Position numbers and translations under genes: made by a program. From contig JADKKI010000032.1 of the NCBI GenBank assembly GCA_016720595.1, forward strand, positions 62,001-126,000: a stretch of 64,000 nt of DNA, given 5' to 3'. Under the pieces are notes generated by a model. That model ran no database searches. It saw nothing but the letters and a program-made list of their open reading frames with translations, and was not told the DNA's origin. This document shows, one piece after another, positions 17,970 to 30,453 of the stretch (positions are counted from its first letter, which is position 1; each line of letters opens with the position of its first letter). Source of the DNA: Myxococcales bacterium (GTDB lineage: Bacteria; Myxococcota_A; Polyangia; Haliangiales; Haliangiaceae).

Positions 17970-19067
17970 ATGGAGTTTCGAATCGCAAAGAACGAGTTCC
18001 TTCGCGGCCTGCGCCTCGCGCAAGGCATCGCAGATCGCAAGAGCACGATGCCGATGCTCGCGAACGTTCTCCTTCGCACACAAGGCAAGAATCAGCTCCT
18101 CGTCGCGGCGACCGACCTGAACGTCTCGCTCACCGCAGAGCTCAAGAGCACCAACACCTCCGAGGGTGGCATCACGCTCGGAGCGAAGAACCTCTACGAG
18201 CTCATCGCGAACGCTCCCGGCGACGAGATCACGCTCAAGAAGGCTGACAACCACTGGGCCGAGATCAAGAGCGGCAAGGTCTCGTATCGCATCGTCGGCA
18301 TGCCCGACCGTGACTTCCCGAAGGTCCCAGACCATCGCGAGGCCACGTACTCGACGCTCGAGAGCGCGGTGCTCCGCGAGATGATCGAGCGCACCCTGTT
18401 CTCGGTCTGCAACGACGAGACCCGGTTCCACCTGAATGGCGTGTACTTCGAGAGCGACGGCAGCAAGGCGCGGATGGTCTCGACGGACGGTCACCGCCTC
18501 AGCAAGGTCGAGCGCACCATCGCGAACGGTCCCAAGCTCTCCGCGGGAATCATCATCCCGAAGAAGGGCCTCCTCGAGATCCGCAAGGTCCTCGACGCAG
18601 GGCCGTCGTGCAAGCTCGCCATCAAGACCCCGCACCTGTTCCTGGTGCAGGACGACATCGCCATCGCGGTGAAGCTCATCGACGCGCAGTTCCCACCGTA
18701 CGACCAGGTCATCCCGAAGGAGCACAAGAAGGTCATCACGGTCGACCGTGGTCGCTTCATCGATGCCCTCCGCCGAGCCCAGCTGATGTCGTCGGAGACG
18801 CGTGGCGTGAAGGTCGCGGCGACCAAGGACGGCATCACGATCACGAGCGACAACCCAGACCTCGGCGAAGTGCGCGAGGAGATGGAGGCCGAGTACAACG
18901 GCGATCCCATCGCGATCGGCTTCAATCCGAAGTACGTCGTCGAGCTGCTGACGCAGATGACGTGCGACCAGATCACGATCTCCCTCGGTGGAGAGCTCGA
19001 TCCGGGGCTCATCAAGCCGCTGACCGGCGATGACTACCTCGGCGTCGTGATGCCGATGAGGATCTAG
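17970..19067 (+). CDS. dnaN: DNA polymerase III beta sliding clamp
   Basis: Processivity clamp of the replicase, a ring-shaped dimer that tethers Pol III and other clamp-binding proteins. The 365-residue protein starts MEFRIAKNEFLRGLRLAQGI, has the three-domain pattern (FHLNGVYFE in domain 2, a hydrophobic-pocket region) and ends with the family motif GDDYLGVVMPMRI (usual: PVxMPMRL). Start ATG preceded by GAGGGTGAC. The recF gene follows with essentially no gap. Confidence 0.97.
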   Translation: MEFRIAKNEFLRGLRLAQGIADRKSTMPMLANVLLRTQGKNQLLVAATDLNVSLTAELKSTNTSEGGITLGAKNLYELIANAPGDEITLKKADNHWAEIKSGKVSYRIVGMPDRDFPKVPDHREATYSTLESAVLREMIERTLFSVCNDETRFHLNGVYFESDGSKARMVSTDGHRLSKVERTIANGPKLSAGIIIPKKGLLEIRKVLDAGPSCKLAIKTPHLFLVQDDIAIAVKLIDAQFPPYDQVIPKEHKKVITVDRGRFIDALRRAQLMSSETRGVKVAATKDGITITSDNPDLGEVREEMEAEYNGDPIAIGFNPKYVVELLTQMTCDQITISLGGELDPGLIKPLTGDDYLGVVMPMRI

Positions 19068-19098
19068 ACTGCGGGTCTTCACGCTCGTCGCCGACGGG

Positions 19099-20181
19099 GT
19101 GAGGAACCTGCGCCCCTTGCAGCTCCAACCGCGCGAGCGCTTCAACGTGTTCGTCGGTGACAACGGGCAGGGGAAGACCAACCTGCTCGAGGCGATCTAC
19201 ACGATCGCGACGCTTCGATCGTTTCGCACCGCGAAGCTGACGGACCTCATCGCCTTCGGGGCTACCGAGGCCAGACTCGGCGCTCGCGTCGTCAAGGACG
19301 AGCTGGTGCGCGTCTACGAGGTCGATCTCGCGCCGGGCTCGCGCAAGGTCAGGCTCGATGGCAAGGCGGTGAGGCCGCTGTCGCGCTACTTCGGCGGCTT
19401 CAACGTGGTGGTGTTCACGCCGGAGGATCTGGCGCTCCCCCGCGGGTCACCGGGTGACCGTCGGCGGTTCCTCGATCGCGGCGCGTTCAACTTCGAGCCA
19501 GGCTTCCTCGCGCTGGCCTCGGACTACGAGAAGGTGCTTCGCACGCGTAACAGCGTGCTCAAGCAAGCAGGGCAGGGTGTCCTCGGCGGCAAGCAAGTGG
19601 AGGAGCTGCTGGCCGTCTACGACACGCAGCTGGCCCAGCTCGCGACCCAGATCATCAGCGCGCGGCAGCGGTTCCTGTCGACGCTCGGTCCCGAGCTGGT
19701 GAAGGCGTTCTCCGCGATCACCCGCACCGGACTCGCAGCCGGCGCCCGATACGTCTCGAAGCTCGTCGACGAACGCGGTGTGGTTGCGCCGGCGGTGATC
19801 ATCGAGGAGCGGCTCAGAGAGGGCAGGGCGCGCGATCTCGCCTCGCAATCGACGCAGCTCGGACCGCACCGCGATGACGTGGTGCTCGAGCTCGATGGCC
19901 GCGAGGCCGGGAGCTTCGCCTCGCAGGGCCAGCTCCGCGCGATCATGCTCGCGTGGAAGACCGCAGAGCTCGAGATCCTCGGCCGTGCGCACGGTGATCA
20001 GCCGATCCTGCTGCTCGACGATGTGTCGAGCGAGCTCGATCCTGCGCGCAACGAGTACCTGTTTCACCACCTCGCCTCGCTCGCCGGACAGTGCTTCATC
20101 ACGACCACCGCAAGCACCCACGTGCTGCTGTCCCGCGATCGAGCCGATTACCGCATCCAGGCCGGTCAGATTCTCCAGTGA
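19099..20181 (+). CDS. recF: DNA replication and repair protein RecF
   Basis: SMC-like ATPase that loads RecA at single-strand gaps with RecO/RecR. Seen: Walker A VGDNGQGKTNLLEAIY, LGPHRDD, the signature SFASQGQLRAIMLAW and Walker B LLLDDVSSELD. The first conventional start is GTG 19099 (MRNLRPLQL), giving 360 residues, but the family's N-terminal beta-strand is encoded just upstream from a CTG at 19069 (LRVFTLVADGVRNL), one base after the dnaN stop. The true start may therefore be that CTG. It lies between dnaN and gyrB as usual. Confidence 0.93.
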   Translation: MRNLRPLQLQPRERFNVFVGDNGQGKTNLLEAIYTIATLRSFRTAKLTDLIAFGATEARLGARVVKDELVRVYEVDLAPGSRKVRLDGKAVRPLSRYFGGFNVVVFTPEDLALPRGSPGDRRRFLDRGAFNFEPGFLALASDYEKVLRTRNSVLKQAGQGVLGGKQVEELLAVYDTQLAQLATQIISARQRFLSTLGPELVKAFSAITRTGLAAGARYVSKLVDERGVVAPAVIIEERLREGRARDLASQSTQLGPHRDDVVLELDGREAGSFASQGQLRAIMLAWKTAELEILGRAHGDQPILLLDDVSSELDPARNEYLFHHLASLAGQCFITTTASTHVLLSRDRADYRIQAGQILQ

Positions 20182-22725
<2,544 letters not shown>

Positions 22726-22734
22726 GCACAGCGC

Positions 22735-23382
22735 CTAGAGCGCCTTGTGCAGGGCTTCCGCGAGCAGCGGAGCCGCGTGCTCCGCATCGTTGAGGCGAAC
22801 CAGCTGGAGCTCTGCGATCGACGAGCCCGACAGCACGTTGAGCGTGGCCGGGGCCTGCCGGAACATCCACACGCGTGACAGTGGCAGGCCGAGCACGTGG
22901 CAGATCAGCGCGCGGTTGACAGCATCGTGGGCGGCGATCAGTGCGGTGTCGTTGGGACCGAGGCGTGCGCAGGTGCGGACCAGGACCGGCCACGCACGCT
23001 GCTCCACGTCGCCGAGCGTCTCCGCGCCGGGGCCCGCCGGCGTGTCTCGATCCGGTCGCGAGCGCCAGGTGCCGAGCATCTCGGCGTGCGAGAGCTCGAG
23101 GTCACTGGCGAGCTTGCCCTCCCAGTCGCCGTGCGAGATCTCGAGGAGGCCCTCGTCGAGCTCGAGCGGCGTCTTGCGCCCGGCGAGGATCGCCTCCGCC
23201 GTCGCCCGCGCGCGTGACAGCGGCGAGGACACGGCGATGGTGATCGGCAGGTGCGCGAGCCGCTTGCCGAGCGCCAGGACCTGCGCCTGCCCATCCGGCG
23301 ACAGCGGGATATCCGTGCGGCCCTGATAGCGGCCCTCGCGATTCCACGCGGTCTCTCCGTGGCGGACGAGGAGGACGTTCAT
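22735..23382 (-). CDS. Histidine phosphatase superfamily (phosphoglycerate-mutase-like) protein
   Basis: A 215-residue protein beginning MNVLLVRHGETAWNREGRYQG: the RHG catalytic motif, in which His is phosphorylated. SSPLSRARATAEAI is the second Arg region, LEISHGDWEGK carries the acid residue and AAHDAVNR the second His. The family covers cofactor-dependent phosphoglycerate mutases, alpha-ribazole phosphatases and others; the substrate cannot be told from sequence. It is convergent with gyrB and divergent from fabH. Confidence 0.85.
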   Translation of the reverse strand: MNVLLVRHGETAWNREGRYQGRTDIPLSPDGQAQVLALGKRLAHLPITIAVSSPLSRARATAEAILAGRKTPLELDEGLLEISHGDWEGKLASDLELSHAEMLGTWRSRPDRDTPAGPGAETLGDVEQRAWPVLVRTCARLGPNDTALIAAHDAVNRALICHVLGLPLSRVWMFRQAPATLNVLSGSSIAELQLVRLNDAEHAAPLLAEALHKAL

Positions 23383-23473
23383 GGTGGGACTCTACACGCC
23401 CGTGACGCGCCGAGTCACCCGAGGTCGCTCGTCGTGCTCGATTCGAGTGGAGGCGTCGTGGTAGCCAACAGCC

Positions 23474-24475
23474 ATGACCACCCATCGCAGCCGACTCCTC
23501 GGCATCGGGATGGCGGTGCCCAAGCGCATCGTCACCAACCACGACCTCGCGACCAAGATGGAGACGTCACACGAGTGGATCGTGGAGCGCACGGGGATCG
23601 AGCAGCGACACTGGGTCGAGGAAGGCGAGACCGGCACCACGCTCGCCACGGCCGCCAGCAAGCAGGCGATCGAGCGCTCGGGGATCGATCCGAAGGACAT
23701 CGACCTCATCATCTACGCCACGCTGTCTCCGGACTTCTTCTTCCCGGGCACCGCGGTGTTCGTGCAGCGCGCGCTCGGGCTCAAGGAGATCCCCTGCCTC
23801 GACATCCGGCAGCAGTGCACGGGCTTCATCTACGGGCTCTCGATCGCCGATGCGTACATCCGCACGGGCATGTTCAAGAACATCCTGATGATCGGATCGG
23901 AGGTTCACTCCACGGGTCTCGACGTGTCCACGGCAGGTCGAGACATCACCGTGCTGTTCGGTGATGGCGCCGGCGCCGTCGTCGTCGGCCGCGCGACCGA
24001 CGATCAGCACATGATCCTCTCGACGCACATCCACGCGGATGGCAGCGAGGCGGAGAGCCTGTGGACCGAGTACCCGGCGAGTGCCCGTCATCCGCGGATC
24101 AGCGCCGAGGCGATGGCGGAGCGGAAGCACTTCCCGACGATGAACGGGAAGAAGGTCTTCAAGCACGCCGTGACCCGCATGCCCCAGGCGATCATGGAGG
24201 GCATGGTCGCGAACGGCCTCAAGCTGACCGACATCGACATGTTGATCCCGCATCAGGCAAACCTGCGGATCAATCAGATGGTCACGCAGATGATCGGCCT
24301 GCCCGCCGAGAAGACCCACAACACGATCATGAAGTGGGGCAACACCACGGCCGCCTCGATCCCGATGTGCATGTACGACGCACTCGAGCTCGGCAAGATC
24401 CAGCCCGGCAACCTGGTCTGCCTCGTCGCGTTCGGCGCGGGCTTGACCTGGGGCTCGGCGTTCTTGCGCTACTGA
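23474..24475 (+). CDS. 3-oxoacyl-ACP synthase III (FabH-like)
   Basis: Condensing enzyme joining an acyl-CoA to malonyl-ACP to begin fatty-acid synthesis. The 333-residue protein has the full catalytic triad: Cys in DIRQQCTGFIYGL, His in LIPHQANLRIN and Asn in WGNTTAASIPM. Divergence from the classical FabH around these motifs, and its solitary location (no plsX/fabD nearby), leave open a specialised role such as branched or secondary-metabolite starters. An inverted repeat downstream separates it from the oppositely oriented cdnL gene. Confidence 0.9.
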   Translation: MTTHRSRLLGIGMAVPKRIVTNHDLATKMETSHEWIVERTGIEQRHWVEEGETGTTLATAASKQAIERSGIDPKDIDLIIYATLSPDFFFPGTAVFVQRALGLKEIPCLDIRQQCTGFIYGLSIADAYIRTGMFKNILMIGSEVHSTGLDVSTAGRDITVLFGDGAGAVVVGRATDDQHMILSTHIHADGSEAESLWTEYPASARHPRISAEAMAERKHFPTMNGKKVFKHAVTRMPQAIMEGMVANGLKLTDIDMLIPHQANLRINQMVTQMIGLPAEKTHNTIMKWGNTTAASIPMCMYDALELGKIQPGNLVCLVAFGAGLTWGSAFLRY

Positions 24476-24480
24476 GACGC

Positions 24481-24499
24481 GCGGCAGCGGCTATGCCGC
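24481..24499. terminator. Hairpin between convergent fabH-like and cdnL genes
   Basis: GCGGCA (24481-24486) pairs with TGCCGC (24494-24499) around a seven-base loop. It lies between the two converging stop codons and overlaps the end of cdnL. No strong T-run follows, so it may be a structure rather than a full intrinsic terminator. Confidence 0.35.
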
Positions 24500-24991
24500 G
24501 GCGACAGCGAAGATCGCATCGACCTCGGCCAGGATCTTGTCCTCGCCGACGCCCTTGGCGATCGCGAGCTCCTTGACCAGCAGGCCGCGCGCGGTCTCGA
24601 GCATCTTGCGCTCGCCGAACGACAGGTCCTTGGTCGCGCGGAGGACCGAGAGGTCACGCATGACCTCGGCGATCTCGAACACGGAGCCGGTCTTGATCTT
24701 CTCCATGTACTCGCGATAGCGGCGATTCCAGGTCTGCGTATCCTTTGGGATATCGCGGGACTTCAGGATCGACAGGACCTCTTTGACCTGCTTGGAGGTG
24801 ATCAGATCCCGGAGGCCGACCGAGCCGGCGTTGACCGTCGGGACCATGATCTTGAGCCCGGTCTCGATGACCTTGAGGATGTAGACGGCCGTGGTACTGC
24901 CGCCGATGTCGCGCTGTTCCAGGGCGACTACCTCCGCCACTCCGTGGACCGGATAGACGGCCTTGTCGCCAACGGTGAATGCTTGCTTCAA
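24491..24991 (-). CDS. cdnL: CarD/CdnL-type transcriptional regulator
   Basis: RNA-polymerase-binding protein that stabilises open complexes at sigma-A promoters, notably of rRNA genes. The 166-residue protein has the Tudor-like RNAP-interaction domain at the N-terminus (FTVGDKAVYPVHGVAEVVALEQ) and a helical DNA-contacting C-terminal domain. The length (166) is close to M. xanthus CdnL (164) rather than the much longer two-domain CarD. Start ATG at 24991. Predicted to be essential and constitutively expressed in this lineage. Confidence 0.93.
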   Translation of the reverse strand: MKQAFTVGDKAVYPVHGVAEVVALEQRDIGGSTTAVYILKVIETGLKIMVPTVNAGSVGLRDLITSKQVKEVLSILKSRDIPKDTQTWNRRYREYMEKIKTGSVFEIAEVMRDLSVLRATKDLSFGERKMLETARGLLVKELAIAKGVGEDKILAEVDAIFAVAAA

Positions 24992-25093
24992 CGAATTGCC
25001 CCCAGCCGAACCATGCTAGCAGCCAGCAGGGGGTCTGTCAAACCACACCGACGCACAACTAGCTGATATTGCTTGATATTGAAGTAAGGCAGG

Positions 25094-26638
<1,545 letters not shown>

Positions 26639-26717
26639 AAATTCCTGAATTTCCTCGAAAAGAGGCGGCGTTTATAAGGTGGGGCCCCGCGGAAGTAAAG
26701 GAATCAGATTGCCTACA

Positions 26718-26747
26718 TTGACAGTCGATTCAGGGGATCCGTAGAGT
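26718..26747 (+). promoter_or_regulatory. Candidate promoter for small gene at 26779
   Basis: TTGACA (26718-26723) and TAGAGT (26742-26747) with an 18-base spacer, 31 bases before the ATG. A TAGAGT -10-like hexamer also occurs upstream of the transaldolase gene. Motif reading only. Confidence 0.45.
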
Positions 26748-26778
26748 CACTACACACCAAGACTCCGGGGGAGTTTGA

Positions 26779-26976
26779 ATGCGATCCAAGGTGATGACTG
26801 CGCGCCCTGCGGCGCGTAAGGGTAGCGGTAGTCGCACGAAGAAGACGGTGGCCGTGGCGTCGAGGAAGTCGGAGCCGATCATCCAGATGGTGGAGAGGAA
26901 GTCCTCTCGCAACATCCAGGAGCTGCCGAAGAAGGCAGGCGAGCTTCCGATTCCGAGTGCAACGTTCGTCTTCTAG
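26779..26976 (+). CDS. Small basic protein of unknown function
   Basis: A 65-residue Lys/Arg/Ser-rich protein (starts MRSKVMTARPAARKGSG; ends LPIPSATFVF). It has no recognisable domain, signal peptide or transmembrane segment. A strong ribosome-binding site (GGGGGAG) lies five to six bases before the ATG, and a consensus-like TTGACA -35 is upstream, which together argue for a real expressed gene. The basic N-terminal half could bind nucleic acid. Isolated between pepA and the DUF72 gene. Confidence 0.55.
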   Translation: MRSKVMTARPAARKGSGSRTKKTVAVASRKSEPIIQMVERKSSRNIQELPKKAGELPIPSATFVF

Positions 26977-27025
26977 TACTTTCGCAACGCAACGCACTGC
27001 GTTGCTAACAGCAACTTCAAGCTAG

Positions 27026-27778
27026 CTATTCGACCGCGTTCTCGAGTGTCTTCTTGAGGTTGCGCGCGTCGTTCCATCGCGAGGGAGACTCGAACGCGAT
27101 GGCGGCAGTCGGCAACTCGGCGTAGTGCTCCAGGAGCATCACGAGATCGTCGAGCCGTTCGCTGCGGATCGGACCTGACCGCCCGAGCCCTGCAACTCGC
27201 AGGTAGAGGGCGGACACGTCGAGGTCATAGTGCACCTCGGGCGGCTGCCCAGGATCTCGGACGAGCGGGTCGAAAGCGCACAGCACGCCGAGCTCGTTCG
27301 CGAACGCGATCGCCGTGCGCAGGTCCCACAGACCATCGGGGACCCAGACGCGGGTGGTGCCGACGGCCTCCTCCGTGGCGACCTCGCCGAAGAACTTCTT
27401 CAGCGTGTCGCGGTTGGCGGCCGAGGCCGCGAACAGCGACGGCGAACGGAACACGGCATAGCCCGCGTGGAGCTGCTCGACTGCCAGCTTGAACTGCGCG
27501 AGCGCGGCCCGGCCGGGCACGCTGTCGCGGAAGTCTCCGACGGTGCCATCGTGTGGCCACATCGTGGTGGCCTTCGGTGGCTTGCGATGGGTGAGCACCC
27601 ACGGAGCGACGAGAGCGAGCGCTCCCTCGGGACAACCGGTCGCCCACTTCGCGACAGCGCTCGGCTTCATCGGCCCGGCGTAGAACGCCGAGAGCTCGAG
27701 GAGCGAGAGCTCCTTGAAGTAGCGCGCCCGCTCCATGCGGTCAGGAAGATCGACGGTGCCGATGCGAACGGAGGTCAT
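27026..27778 (-). CDS. DUF72 (YecE-like) protein
   Basis: A 250-residue protein resembling the DUF72 TIM-barrel-like family. The diagnostic stretches are [12 protein letters not shown] near the N-terminus (usual: VEINSTFY), [24 protein letters not shown] and, further on, [13 protein letters not shown]. No enzymatic activity is established for the family. It is divergent from the transaldolase gene with ~100 bases between, which must contain both promoters. Confidence 0.72.
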   Translation of the reverse strand: MTSVRIGTVDLPDRMERARYFKELSLLELSAFYAGPMKPSAVAKWATGCPEGALALVAPWVLTHRKPPKATTMWPHDGTVGDFRDSVPGRAALAQFKLAVEQLHAGYAVFRSPSLFAASAANRDTLKKFFGEVATEEAVGTTRVWVPDGLWDLRTAIAFANELGVLCAFDPLVRDPGQPPEVHYDLDVSALYLRVAGLGRSGPIRSERLDDLVMLLEHYAELPTAAIAFESPSRWNDARNLKKTLENAVE

Positions 27779-27801
27779 ACGGAGGTCATAAGTGGCGGCG
27801 C

Positions 27802-27830
27802 TTGTTTCGAACGAGGGGTATGCGTAGAGT
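27802..27830 (+). promoter_or_regulatory. Candidate promoter of the transaldolase gene
   Basis: TTGTTT (27802-27807), a 17-base spacer and TAGAGT (27825-27830). The ATG of the transaldolase gene is at 27880, with GGAGG at 27869-27873. Confidence 0.4.
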
Positions 27831-27879
27831 GCCGGCGAACGCTACGTCCTCGTCGGAGTTGGCGCAACGGAGGGATCCC

Positions 27880-28524
27880 ATGAAGTTCTTCATCGACACC
27901 GCAGAGGTCAAAGAGATCAAGGAGGCCGCGTCCATGGGCCTCGTCGACGGCGTGACGACGAACCCGTCGCTCGTCGCCAAGAGCGGGCGCAAGTTCAAGG
28001 ATGTCCTCCTCGAGATCTGTGATCTCGTGAAGGGCCCGGTGTCCGCCGAGGTCGTGTCCACGAACTACGACGGGATGATGAAGGAAGCGCGCGAGTACGC
28101 AGCGCTCCGGAACAACATCGTCGTCAAGATCCCGCTGATCGCCGAGGGCCTCAAGGCCGTTCGCACGTGTCACGAGGAAGGGATCAAGACCAACGTCACG
28201 CTGTGCTTCTCCGCGACGCAGGCGCTGCTCGCCGCGAAGGCGGGCGCTTCGTACATCTCTCCGTTCGTGGGCCGGCTCGATGACGTCTCGACGAACGGCA
28301 TGCAGTTGATCAGCGAGATCGTGCAGATCTACGACAACTACAACTTCGAGACCGAGGTCCTCGTCGCGTCCGTGCGCAGCCCGATGCACGTGCACGAGGC
28401 CGCGATGCTGGGCGCCCACGTCGCCACCTGTCCGCTCAGCGTGCTCTTGCAGCTGTGCAAGCACCCGCTGACGGATCTCGGGCTCGCGAAGTTCCTCTCG
28501 GATTGGGAGAAGGTCCCGAAGTGA
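27880..28524 (+). CDS. Transaldolase-family protein (fructose-6-phosphate aldolase type)
   Basis: A 214-residue short transaldolase/Fsa-type aldolase using a Schiff base. Seen: [16 protein letters not shown] start, [15 protein letters not shown] and VVKIPLI (the catalytic Lys). SPFVGRLDD and the HEAAMLGAH region complete the alpha/beta barrel. It could act as transaldolase in the pentose pathway or as an aldolase; length alone does not decide. The start is set by the GGAGG SD seven bases before the ATG. Its stop overlaps the next gene's GTG. Confidence 0.93.
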   Translation: MKFFIDTAEVKEIKEAASMGLVDGVTTNPSLVAKSGRKFKDVLLEICDLVKGPVSAEVVSTNYDGMMKEAREYAALRNNIVVKIPLIAEGLKAVRTCHEEGIKTNVTLCFSATQALLAAKAGASYISPFVGRLDDVSTNGMQLISEIVQIYDNYNFETEVLVASVRSPMHVHEAAMLGAHVATCPLSVLLQLCKHPLTDLGLAKFLSDWEKVPK

Positions 28525-28859
28525 TCCGCGGGCTGCTGCTCGTCCTCGTCGCGGCGACTGGCTGCGCCGATGATGACGGCCCGCGGCTGACCGCGGTGAG
28601 CCCGAGCGCTGCCGCTCGTAACACCATGGTGACCCTCACTGGACAGCGGCTGTGCGGAGCGAGCGCGGACTGCGCGCACGCGGCGGGCGAGGTGCTCGTC
28701 GGTCTATCGCCACCACAGGTTCAGGCCAACGTCGTGACCTATGACGCCACGAGCGCGCAGGTCGTGATCCCAGCGATCGCGTCGCTCGGCGCCACGCACC
28801 TGATCGTCACCGTCGACGATCGCTCGTCGAACGCGCTGGCGTTCGAGGTGCTGCCGTGA
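28521..28859 (+). CDS. Small lipoprotein with an IPT/TIG-like domain
   Basis: A 112-residue protein starting at GTG 28521 ([19 protein letters not shown]). The lipobox AATGC gives a lipid-anchored mature protein; the body ([24 protein letters not shown]...; [22 protein letters not shown]) resembles an IPT/TIG immunoglobulin-like fold typical of surface proteins. Its start overlaps the transaldolase stop and its end overlaps the NUDIX start, so it is translated in the same unit despite unrelated function. Role unknown. Confidence 0.65.
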   Translation: MIRGLLLVLVAATGCADDDGPRLTAVSPSAAARNTMVTLTGQRLCGASADCAHAAGEVLVGLSPPQVQANVVTYDATSAQVVIPAIASLGATHLIVTVDDRSSNALAFEVLP

Positions 28860-29287
28860 CCGAACGCCGTGCGTTCTCCGTCGCGGTCTACGCACGTCGT
28901 GGAACGCAGGTCCTCGTGATCGAGCATCGTCGCCTCAAGACCTGGCTCCCGATCGGCGGCGAGCTGGAGGCCGGCGAGACTCCCCTCGAGGCCGCGAAGC
29001 GCGAGCTGCGCGAAGAGACCGGCATCGACGGCGCGTTTCGTCCACTCGTGGGAGCGCTCGATGGTGTCCCCGCCGGGCTGATCGGCTACGAGGAGCACCA
29101 GGCCGGCTCCAAGGGCATGCACATGAACTTCGTGTTCGTGGCGCAGGTCGCGGCCGGCGTCGATGTCACCCCCAACGAGGAGTTCAGTGCGTGGCGCTGG
29201 CTCCACCGCGCCGAGCTCGACCGGCTCGAGTCTCCTCTCAACGTCCGGCAGTTCGGCTACCTCGCGCTCGACGCGGTGTTCGCGTAA
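28856..29287 (+). CDS. NUDIX hydrolase
   Basis: A 143-residue NUDIX-fold protein that hydrolyses a nucleoside-diphosphate-linked compound. The Nudix box GX5EX7REUXEEXGU is fully met (GGELEAGETPLEAAK, then RELREETGI). Substrate is unknown; housecleaning enzymes and RNA-cap hydrolases share the box. GTG start overlaps the lipoprotein stop. The following gene (trmB) starts 12 bases after its TAA. Confidence 0.85.
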   Translation: MTERRAFSVAVYARRGTQVLVIEHRRLKTWLPIGGELEAGETPLEAAKRELREETGIDGAFRPLVGALDGVPAGLIGYEEHQAGSKGMHMNFVFVAQVAAGVDVTPNEEFSAWRWLHRAELDRLESPLNVRQFGYLALDAVFA

Positions 29288-29298
29288 CGGAGCGTCTC

Positions 29299-29907
29299 GT
29301 GGTGCGGATCCGCCAGCACGTCAATCCGAACCAGCTGCACTTCTCGCAGTTCCGCGGCGAGCGTCCGCCGCTCGATGGTCGCCTCGTCGAGCTCGAGGTC
29401 GGGTGCGCCGATGCGCAGTTCCTGTTCGAGCGCGCCACGCTCGATCCTTCGCGGCTCTATGTTGGCCTCGAGATCCGCGAGGACCTGACGATGATCGTCA
29501 ACCGGCGCGCACGCGCGCAGGGCGTGCCGGTCCATGCGGTGTTCTGCCAGGCGCAGCTCCACGTCAAGGAGCTGTTCCCGGCCGGCTCGGTCGAGCGGAT
29601 CTACGTCAACTTCCCGGACCCGTGGTTCAAGCGCCGCCACCACGAGCGCCGCATGGTCGACGATGCCCTCGCCGAGCAGCTCGCGCACGCGCTGCGCCCG
29701 GGCGGGGAGCTGTTCGTGCAGAGCGACGTCTGGGAGATCGCGCTCGATGCGCTGGCGACCTTCGATGGCGATGCGCGGTTCGCGAACGTCGCCGGCGAGT
29801 GGTGCTTCTGGCGCGGCGGCAATCCGTATGGCGTGCGATCGTGGCGCGAGCAGAACGCGGAAGAGACGGGGCTGCCGATCTGGCGGATCCTGTACCACCG
29901 CGCCTGA
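29299..29907 (+). CDS. trmB: tRNA (guanine46-N7)-methyltransferase TrmB
   Basis: SAM-dependent enzyme forming m7G46 in the tRNA variable loop. The ~202-residue protein has the N-terminal RIRQHVNPNQLHFSQF, the SAM region VELEVGCADAQFLF and the catalytic VNFPDPWFKRRHHERRMV, diagnostic for TrmB. Start at GTG 29299 (or the next GTG at 29302), with GGAG six bases before; upstream frame overlaps the NUDIX gene. The 3' side opens into the repeat block. Confidence 0.93.
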   Translation: MVRIRQHVNPNQLHFSQFRGERPPLDGRLVELEVGCADAQFLFERATLDPSRLYVGLEIREDLTMIVNRRARAQGVPVHAVFCQAQLHVKELFPAGSVERIYVNFPDPWFKRRHHERRMVDDALAEQLAHALRPGGELFVQSDVWEIALDALATFDGDARFANVAGEWCFWRGGNPYGVRSWREQNAEETGLPIWRILYHRA

Positions 29908-29927
29908 ACCGCCAAGGACCCGCTGCT

Positions 29928-30046
29928 GAACCGCCAAGGGTTCACTCCCCGGCACTTCCGTGCCCCGGAGATTACGAACCGCCAAGGAACCGCGAAGGGT
30001 TCACTGTTTGGCACTTCGGTGCCCCAGAGTTTACGAACCGCCAAGG
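29928..30046. repeat. Two tandem direct repeats (about 59-60 bp)
   Basis: Copies at 29928-29987 and 29988-30046 share GAACCGCCAAGG / TTCACT / GGCACTTC-GTGCCCC / TTACGAACCGCCAAGG with scattered changes. Each contains a small hairpin GGCAC-TTCC-GTGCC (or the G variant). Likely a dispersed intergenic repeat of this genome. Confidence 0.75.
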
Positions 30047-30330
30047 ACGCCAAGGACGCCAAGGTCGGAGAGTTTTTTAACTGTCGCGAGCTCCCGCCCA
30101 AGGACACGAGCTCCCCTCGTCCGCAGGTTGGCACATCCGTGTCCCCGCGTTTCGAACGAACGAACGAACGAACGAACGAACGAACGAACGAACGAACGAA
30201 CGAACGAACGAACGAACGAACGAACAAACAGGAGCGCTCGCGTCCCTGGGCGGGAGTTCGCGACGGGTCGAAAGACCCCTCTGACCTTGGCGCTCTTGGC
30301 GTCCTTGGCGGTTCGTAAACTCTGGGGCAC
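30019..30330. repeat. Long imperfect palindrome enclosing a microsatellite
   Basis: Outer arms 30019-30064 and 30285-30330 match at 44 of 46 positions when one is reverse-complemented. Inner arms 30083-30111 and 30236-30264 match at 26 of 29. The loop contains the CGAA repeat. Arms carry the GAACCGCCAAGG / ACGCCAAGG motif. It could form a very large cruciform or RNA hairpin. Confidence 0.8.
30153..30225. repeat. CGAA tetranucleotide microsatellite, about 18 copies
   Basis: An uninterrupted run of CGAA units, 73 bases. It ends in a single AAACA variation. Perfect tandem arrays of this length are prone to slippage, so copy number should vary between strains. Confidence 0.9.
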
Positions 30331-30354
30331 GGAAGTGCGAAGTAGCGAGCACTT

Positions 30355-30453
30355 GGCGGTTCGCGCGCTGGCGGTTCGCGCGCTGGCGGTTCGCGCGCCT
30401 GGCGGTTCGCGCCTGGCGGTTCGCGCGCTGACGGTGCGTCGCTGGCGGTGCGC
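30355..30453. repeat. 15-bp tandem array (GGCGGTTCGCGCGCT)
   Basis: Seven units, starting near 30355, 30370, 30385, 30401, 30415, 30430 and 30444; units 1-3 are nearly identical, the others carry one-base indels and substitutions. GGCGGTTCG is the complement of CGAACCGCC in the neighbouring palindrome arms, so the array seems derived from that motif. Confidence 0.75.

Noticed and set aside
30031..30330. Long open frames with NERT/RSFV repeats in all six frames
   Set aside because: A CGAA microsatellite has no stop codon in any frame, so open frames are automatic; there is no start context and no protein family.
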